The notes below the pieces were generated by a model. That model was given only the letters and a program-made list of their open reading frames with translations, was not told the DNA's origin and ran no database searches. From Sphingobium scionense (lineage in GTDB: Bacteria; Pseudomonadota; Alphaproteobacteria; Sphingomonadales; Sphingomonadaceae): a stretch of DNA of 64,000 bases. The position numbers and the translations under genes were made by a program. The stretch spans positions 33,785 through 97,784 of the forward strand of contig NZ_JACIEU010000019.1 in assembly GCF_014197035.1 (NCBI RefSeq), read 5' to 3'. This document shows positions 59,290 to 64,000 of the stretch, piece after piece (position 1 is the first letter of the stretch; each line of letters begins with the position of its first letter).

Positions 59290-61776
59290 ATGATTGAAAA
59301 ACTCCGCCTCGATGTCCCCCTGCTGCTTCCCGAAGTCACTGACACGGCTGACGGCTGCGTTTCGCGCCTGATATCCTTGATCGAAAGCCGTCCCGGCGTC
59401 GCTGAAGTGCATGTAACCAAGGAGTCAGCGGGCACACTGCCGCAGCTGTGCATCCATTATGATCCGGACGCGATCTCACTTCCGCGTATCCGGGAGCTGG
59501 CGAAGGCGGCGGGGACGCAGATCGCAGAGCGCATCGGCCATGTGGTGTGGGAGGTCGACGGCATCGGCCACCAGAGGCGGGCCAGGTCCATTGGCGAAAC
59601 GCTTCGCGCGCTGTCAGGCGTGCTCGAAGCCGAAGCCATTCTTCCTGGGACAGTGCGGGTCGAGTTCGATCGTATGCTCACTTCGGAAGATGGAATTCTT
59701 ACGGCGCTTCGCGATGCAGGTGTAAGCCCGAGGGCTCTCACCGCTCCGGACAAGAAGCCGTCGGCACATGACCATGACAAGGATCACGATCACCCGGCAG
59801 GCGAGAAGCACGATCACGATCATGGGCATGGCGGACTGCTTGGACCCAACACCGAGCTGATTTTCGCTTTGGCCTGCGGCGGCGCACTGGGCGTGGGTTA
59901 CCTCATCGAGACGTTCCTGACGGCACCCGCCTGGGTTCCGTTCGCTCTCTTCATCGCAGCTTATGTCTTCGGCGGCTTCTACACCGTGCGTGAGGCTATC
60001 GAAAATCTGCGTCAGAAGCGCTTCGAGATCGACACGTTGATGCTTGTGGCAGCAGCAGGTGCGGCCGCTCTTGGGGCATGGGCCGAAGGTGCTTTGCTGC
60101 TGTTCCTCTTCAGTCTGGGGCATGCGCTAGAGCACTACGCCATGGGTCGCGCAAAGCGTGCGATCGAAGCTCTGGCCGAACTGGCGCCGCGGACGGCTAC
60201 CGTTCGACGGATGGACGGTGGCTCCAGCGTCGTGCCGGTCGAGGAACTGGTCCTTGGCGACGTCGTCATCATCAAGCCGGATGAGCGTATTGCGGCCGAT
60301 GGCTTCGTCATCAAGGGCAATTCTGCGGTCAATCAGGCACCTGTCACTGGCGAAAGCATCCCGGTCGACAAGGAGCCTGTGGAAACCGCTGAGGCGGCCC
60401 GTGCCAATCCCGACCGTGTCGCGGCAGCCAGCCGGGTCTTCGCCGGGACGATCAACGGCAGCGGCCTGATCGAGATCGAGGTCACGCGGCTGTCGAGCGA
60501 AAGCACGCTGGCCAAGGTTGTGAAGATGGTCAGCGAGGCGGAGACGCAGAAGTCGCCCACGCAGCGGTTCACGGATCGCTTTGAGCGCTTCTTCGTGCCC
60601 GCAGTCCTTGCACTCGCCTTCCTGCTGCTATTCGCATGGGTGGTCGTCGACGAGCCTTTCCGCGACAGTTTCTATAGGGCGATGGCCGTCCTTGTGGCCG
60701 CCAGCCCTTGCGCGTTGGCCATTGCGACGCCGAGCGCCGTGCTGTCGGGTGTTGCCCGTGCGGCGCGTGGCGGCGTCCTGGTGAAGGGCGGTGCCCCACT
60801 CGAACTGCTGGGTTCGCTCGACGCTATCGCATTCGACAAGACCGGCACGCTGACGATGGGCGAACCGCGCATCCAGCAGATCATCCCGGCGCCTGGCGTC
60901 ACCAAGGAAGAGCTAATGGCGCTGGCGGTGGCTGTAGAAAGCCTCAGCGACCATCCCTTGGCCCAGGCAATTGCGCGAGATGGGCGCGAGCATATTGGCG
61001 ATCATCCAGTTCCGGAGGCTGAAAATCTGAAAAGCCTCACGGGTCGCGGCATCTCGGCTCTTGTCGGTGAGGACGAAGTTCTGATTGGCAAGGCCGAGAT
61101 GTTCGGCAGCGACGGCATCGCCCCGCTGTCCACCGAGATGGATACCGCGATCAAGACGCTCCGGGAGGCAGGACAGACCAGCATGGTCGTGCGCAGCGGC
61201 TCGCGGGATATGGGGGCTATCGGTCTTCTGGATACGCCGCGCGAAGCAGCCCGCGCGGCGCTGGAACGCCTGCGCGAGATCGGCATCAAGCGGATGATCA
61301 TGATCTCGGGCGATCACCAGCGGGTGGCTGATGCCATAGGCAAGCAGGTCGGGATCGATGAAGCCTGGGGCGATCTTATGCCCGAAGACAAGGTCGAGGC
61401 CATCAAGAAGCTGCGAGCAGAGACGAAGGTCGCCATGGTCGGTGACGGCGTGAACGACGCGCCAGCTATGGCGACCGCAACCGTGGGTATCGCCATGGGC
61501 GCAGCCGGATCGGATGTAGCTCTGGAAACAGCCGATGTGGCGCTCATGGCCGACAATCTTTCGCACCTGCCGTTCGCGGTGGGCCTCAGCCGGAGCACGC
61601 GCTGGGTTATCAGGCAGAATGTGTTCGTCAGCCTGGGGGTCGTCGCCTTCCTCGTACCGGCGACCATCCTGGGTCTTGGCATCGGACCGGCTGTCGCCCT
61701 TCATGAAGGATCGACTCTGTTGGTGGTCATCAACGCGCTGCGGCTTTTGGCATATCGGGATCCGGTCCGTGCCTGA
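59290..61776 (+). CDS. P1B-type heavy-metal ATPase with His-rich linker
   Basis: This 828-residue inner-membrane pump has two N-terminal HMA-like folds lacking the CxxC metal site. A His/Asp-rich linker follows (about residues 158-181, repeated HDHD). The TM6 metal motif is SPC (residues 472-474). The phosphorylation site is Asp516 in DKTGTLT, with SDHPLA, GDGVNDAP and a TGES motif. The SPC motif fits P1B-4 pumps (Co, Zn, Cd export). Start ATG 59290 has AGGA eight bases upstream. It would clear metal from the cytoplasm. Confidence 0.92.
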   Translation: MIEKLRLDVPLLLPEVTDTADGCVSRLISLIESRPGVAEVHVTKESAGTLPQLCIHYDPDAISLPRIRELAKAAGTQIAERIGHVVWEVDGIGHQRRARSIGETLRALSGVLEAEAILPGTVRVEFDRMLTSEDGILTALRDAGVSPRALTAPDKKPSAHDHDKDHDHPAGEKHDHDHGHGGLLGPNTELIFALACGGALGVGYLIETFLTAPAWVPFALFIAAYVFGGFYTVREAIENLRQKRFEIDTLMLVAAAGAAALGAWAEGALLLFLFSLGHALEHYAMGRAKRAIEALAELAPRTATVRRMDGGSSVVPVEELVLGDVVIIKPDERIAADGFVIKGNSAVNQAPVTGESIPVDKEPVETAEAARANPDRVAAASRVFAGTINGSGLIEIEVTRLSSESTLAKVVKMVSEAETQKSPTQRFTDRFERFFVPAVLALAFLLLFAWVVVDEPFRDSFYRAMAVLVAASPCALAIATPSAVLSGVARAARGGVLVKGGAPLELLGSLDAIAFDKTGTLTMGEPRIQQIIPAPGVTKEELMALAVAVESLSDHPLAQAIARDGREHIGDHPVPEAENLKSLTGRGISALVGEDEVLIGKAEMFGSDGIAPLSTEMDTAIKTLREAGQTSMVVRSGSRDMGAIGLLDTPREAARAALERLREIGIKRMIMISGDHQRVADAIGKQVGIDEAWGDLMPEDKVEAIKKLRAETKVAMVGDGVNDAPAMATATVGIAMGAAGSDVALETADVALMADNLSHLPFAVGLSRSTRWVIRQNVFVSLGVVAFLVPATILGLGIGPAVALHEGSTLLVVINALRLLAYRDPVRA

Positions 61777-61806
61777 GCAGGGCGCGGGCCACCATCGAGA
61801 CGCGAC

Positions 61807-62271
61807 GTGAGGATCGGACGATTCGACGCCATCTTCGTCGGGACAGGCATATTGATATGCGTCGCGCTCGCTGTCGTGGGAGTGTGGGTGGTGTCCGGCG
61901 TACTGCACGCACCGCCCAATGATCCTCCCGCCGCGAAGCGTATGCACTTCACGATCCGGCCGGGCGAAACGCAGCGGGTAGCAGTCTATGTGGCGGGCGA
62001 GGGGACCGTACGGTTCGTGAGCGACAGTCTCGGGGCGAAGGTCCGCTATCGCCTTCGCCTGGAAGATGGGCACCAGGGCTCCATTCTTGCCGATACGATT
62101 GCTTCAGGCGCTCAGCGGGGGGAGTTACGCCCCCAGCATGGCAGCTTGTACGAATGGTCTTGGAACAACCTATCGCCCGGGCCGGTGCATGTAGGCTTCT
62201 TTGCCGAGGGCAATTTCGACATCCTGAACCGAACAGGCGCTCGTCAGCCTGAATCCTTGGTGGCCCCCTGA
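61807..62271 (+). CDS. Membrane-anchored periplasmic protein, unknown function
   Basis: This 154-residue protein has one N-terminal helix (about residues 10-32) and a periplasmic beta-rich domain (HFTIRPGETQRVAVYVAGEG through YEWSWNNLSPGPVHVGF). It resembles the small transmembrane-anchor proteins I recall from heavy-metal islands, but I cannot verify this. Start is GTG 61807. It lies 30 bases after the P-type ATPase gene. Confidence 0.6.
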   Translation: MRIGRFDAIFVGTGILICVALAVVGVWVVSGVLHAPPNDPPAAKRMHFTIRPGETQRVAVYVAGEGTVRFVSDSLGAKVRYRLRLEDGHQGSILADTIASGAQRGELRPQHGSLYEWSWNNLSPGPVHVGFFAEGNFDILNRTGARQPESLVAP

Positions 62272-62323
62272 TTTTAAGAATTGGGCGCTACACCTCTCAC
62301 ATCATAGACAATGGAGCACCGCG

Positions 62324-62943
62324 ATGATCGTCGGAGCGCGTCCCCGCCTGCAGCAGATCATACTCGAAATCTGGAAGCCGCTGACCATCCTGTTCGCTTG
62401 GGATGTGGCGGTCACCATTTTCCATCGGTTCATGCCGATCAAGGAGCCCGCGCTGCCGGTCGCGCTGTTCGGCACGGCCATCGCCTTGTTTCTCGGGTTC
62501 CGGACGAACGCCGCTTACGCCCGCTGGTGGGAGGCGCGCACCTTATGGGGCGCCTTGATCAACGCGTCGCGCAGCATCGCCCGGTTGTGTCGCAATGTAT
62601 TGCCGGCTGGCCCGGAAGCGGAAGCTATTGTGCTGCGGCAGATCTCTTTCGCGCACGCGATGCGGTGCCGGCTGCGGGGGCAGGATCCGACAGAGGATAT
62701 TGAGCGGCTGGCGGGCAAGGAGGCCGCCGAAGTGGCTGCCGAGCGTACGAACCGCCCCAATGCGTTGCTCGAGGACATGTCTCGCATCGTGTCTGGAGCG
62801 CGGGCTGATGGGAAGATCGACACCATCCAGCAGTCCCTGTTCGAACGAGTGATGATCGACATCGCCAATGCCCAGGGTGGCATGGAGCGGATCAAGAACA
62901 CGCCGCTGCCCGGCGGCTTCGAGTTCATGCCGAACTTCTTCAC
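62324..62943 (+). pseudogene. Bestrophin-family channel gene, 3' end lost to an IS insertion
   Basis: The first 206 codons encode a bestrophin/RFP-TM-like membrane protein: LEIWKPLTILFAWDVAVTIF, GTAIALFLGFRTNAAYARWW and GGMERIKNTPLP are family landmarks. Full proteins have about 300 residues. At 62944 the frame enters an IS3-family end and continues 25 codons of unrelated sequence to 63019. The chloride-channel-like protein is therefore probably non-functional. Confidence 0.85.
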
Positions 62944-64000
62944 TGAACCGCCCCGGGTTTGCCGGAGGCTATTTGGTTTAAGTTACGCAGCCATGGGGAC
63001 GTCGTCCAGCATTGCGTAGTACAGTTCCTCAGCTTCAGCCGGCGGGATATTGCCGATGGGCTCGAGCAGGCGCCGGTTGTTAAACCAGTCCACCCATTCC
63101 AGCGTGGCATATTCCACGGCTTCAAAGGACCGCCATGGTCCTCGCCGATGTATCACCTCGGCCTTATAAAGGCCGTTGATCGTCTCAGCCAAAGCATTGT
63201 CATAGCTGTCGCCGACGCTACCAACCGATGGCTCGATCCCGGCTTCGGCAAGCCGCTCCGAGTATCGGATCGACACGTATTGCGATCCGCGGTCGCTGTG
63301 ATGGATGAGACCACCCCGATGGACAGGGCGTCGTTCGTGGATAGCCTGCTCCAGTGCGTCCAGCACGAAGCTGGCGTGGGCAGTCCTGCTGACGCGCCAG
63401 CCCACGATATAGCGGGCATAGACGTCGATCACGAACGCGACATAGACAAAGCCCGCCCACGTCGCGACATAGGTGAAGTCCGACACCCAGAGCATGTTGG
63501 GCGCCGGAGCATGGAACTGCCGGTTGACGTGATCGAGCGGGCAAGGCGCAGCCTTGTTGCTGATCGTGGTTCGCACAGGCTTGCCACGGATTACCCCCTG
63601 CAAACCCAGATCGCGCATCAGCCGCTCGATGGTGCATCGGGCCACAGCAAAGCCCTCGCGGTTCATCTGCCGCCAGACCTTGCGCACACCGTAAACGCCG
63701 AAATTCTTGGCAAAGACGCGCATGACCTCGGGCTTCAAATCCTGATCGCGCCGGGCACGATCTGACAGCCGCCCCGGATCCCGCCGCTGTGCGACACGCT
63801 CATGGTAGGTGGATGGGGCAATCGGCAGAACCCTGCAAATCGGCTCGACCCCATATTCCGCCCGATGCTCGTCTATGAAAGCCGTCATCGTTTGAATGGG
63901 CGGTCTGTCCGTCGTCAGAACATTCGGCACAACTCGCGGCGTAGATTAGCGGAGTGCGGACCTCGTCAGGGGGTTGATCTTAGGCGGCGAACTTGCGGTG
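62944..64000 (-). mobile_element. IS3-family insertion sequence, running off the window
   Basis: The element begins at 62944 with TGAACCGCCCCGGGTTTGCC, a terminal sequence typical of IS3-family (IS51-like) elements. It contains orfB on the minus strand. The other end and orfA lie beyond base 64000. It splits the bestrophin gene. Confidence 0.85.
62983..63930 (-). CDS. IS3-family transposase OrfB
   Basis: This protein of up to 315 residues has the rve integrase core with DDE residues in WVSDFTYV, HHSDRGSQY and DNALAETING, plus the N-terminal HTH_21 region (AFIDEHRAEYGVEPICRVLP, cut here at PICRVLP). It cuts and joins the IS ends. It is usually made by frameshifting from orfA. Here the frame opens at GTG 63930 after an in-frame stop at 63946-63948, and ATG 63888 is an internal start; see the IS finding. 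Confidence 0.92.
   Translation of the reverse strand: MPNVLTTDRPPIQTMTAFIDEHRAEYGVEPICRVLPIAPSTYHERVAQRRDPGRLSDRARRDQDLKPEVMRVFAKNFGVYGVRKVWRQMNREGFAVARCTIERLMRDLGLQGVIRGKPVRTTISNKAAPCPLDHVNRQFHAPAPNMLWVSDFTYVATWAGFVYVAFVIDVYARYIVGWRVSRTAHASFVLDALEQAIHERRPVHRGGLIHHSDRGSQYVSIRYSERLAEAGIEPSVGSVGDSYDNALAETINGLYKAEVIHRRGPWRSFEAVEYATLEWVDWFNNRRLLEPIGNIPPAEAEELYYAMLDDVPMAA

Noticed and set aside
63980..64000. Possible last codons of IS orfA (ending HRKFAA) at the window edge
   Set aside because: Six codons cannot be assigned, and the ending does not match the orfA tail expected before an IS3 orfB.
1..64000. tRNA, rRNA or CRISPR features
   Set aside because: I saw no cloverleaf-like, rRNA-like or regularly spaced repeat-spacer sequence while reading; a tRNA search program would be needed to exclude a single missed tRNA.

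Overview
The window looks like chromosome from an alphaproteobacterium of the Sphingomonadaceae, most like Sphingobium. The evidence is high GC, a PopZ/DUF2497 gene near valS, an atpHAGDC-type ATP synthase operon lacking the F0 genes, a large TonB-dependent receptor, and a yfgM-bamB-der-like block. The genus is an inference from gene content; no 16S gene or tRNA was seen.

Bases 1-12,000 hold housekeeping genes and singletons: the end of a TolC-like protein, popZ, an S9 peptidase, a possible zeta-type toxin pair, valS, a MATE pump, a HerA-like ATPase, an acyltransferase and a luciferase-like oxidoreductase. Bases 12,000-17,200 are a minus-strand run, panB > YfgM-like > bamB > der > tusA > Hpt protein. 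Bases 17,200-21,000 hold a hydrolase, a YezD-family protein and a TonB-dependent receptor, all on the minus strand. The hydrolase and YezD genes share an upstream sequence element. Next come stress-type genes (PRC-barrel, OsmC), a DMT transporter, and a compact minus-strand operon: outer-membrane protein > glycosyltransferase > ECF sigma factor > anti-sigma factor, then an exported methyltransferase-like protein.

Bases 27,100-33,600 hold cpaF, translationally coupled to a multi-pass membrane protein, and a GT2 glycosyltransferase with a methyltransferase. Bases 33,600-39,700 are the ATP synthase operon atpH-A-G-D-C. It carries two foreign genes between atpA and atpG: an AT-richer exported protein and a LysE-family exporter. 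It also has a palindromic element between atpD and atpC and ends at a clear terminator. Then come a membrane-anchored trypsin-like protease, ada, a YfiR-YfiN-YfiB cyclic-di-GMP module, DUF1289, priA, a DUF2490 protein, a transaldolase-like aldolase, a monooxygenase-fold protein and a second diguanylate cyclase.

From about 50,550 to the end the DNA is accessory. A 620-base AT-richer gap with transposon-end-like repeats leads into a heavy-metal resistance island. It encodes a small His/Cys exported protein, a CzcCBA-type efflux pump, then SRPBCC > CDF-like transporter > zinc-ribbon protein > MliC-like lipoprotein > P1B-type ATPase > membrane-anchored protein > bestrophin. The bestrophin gene is cut by an IS3-family element that runs off the window. 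The pump would export divalent metal across both membranes, while the P-type ATPase and CDF protein would clear the cytoplasm.
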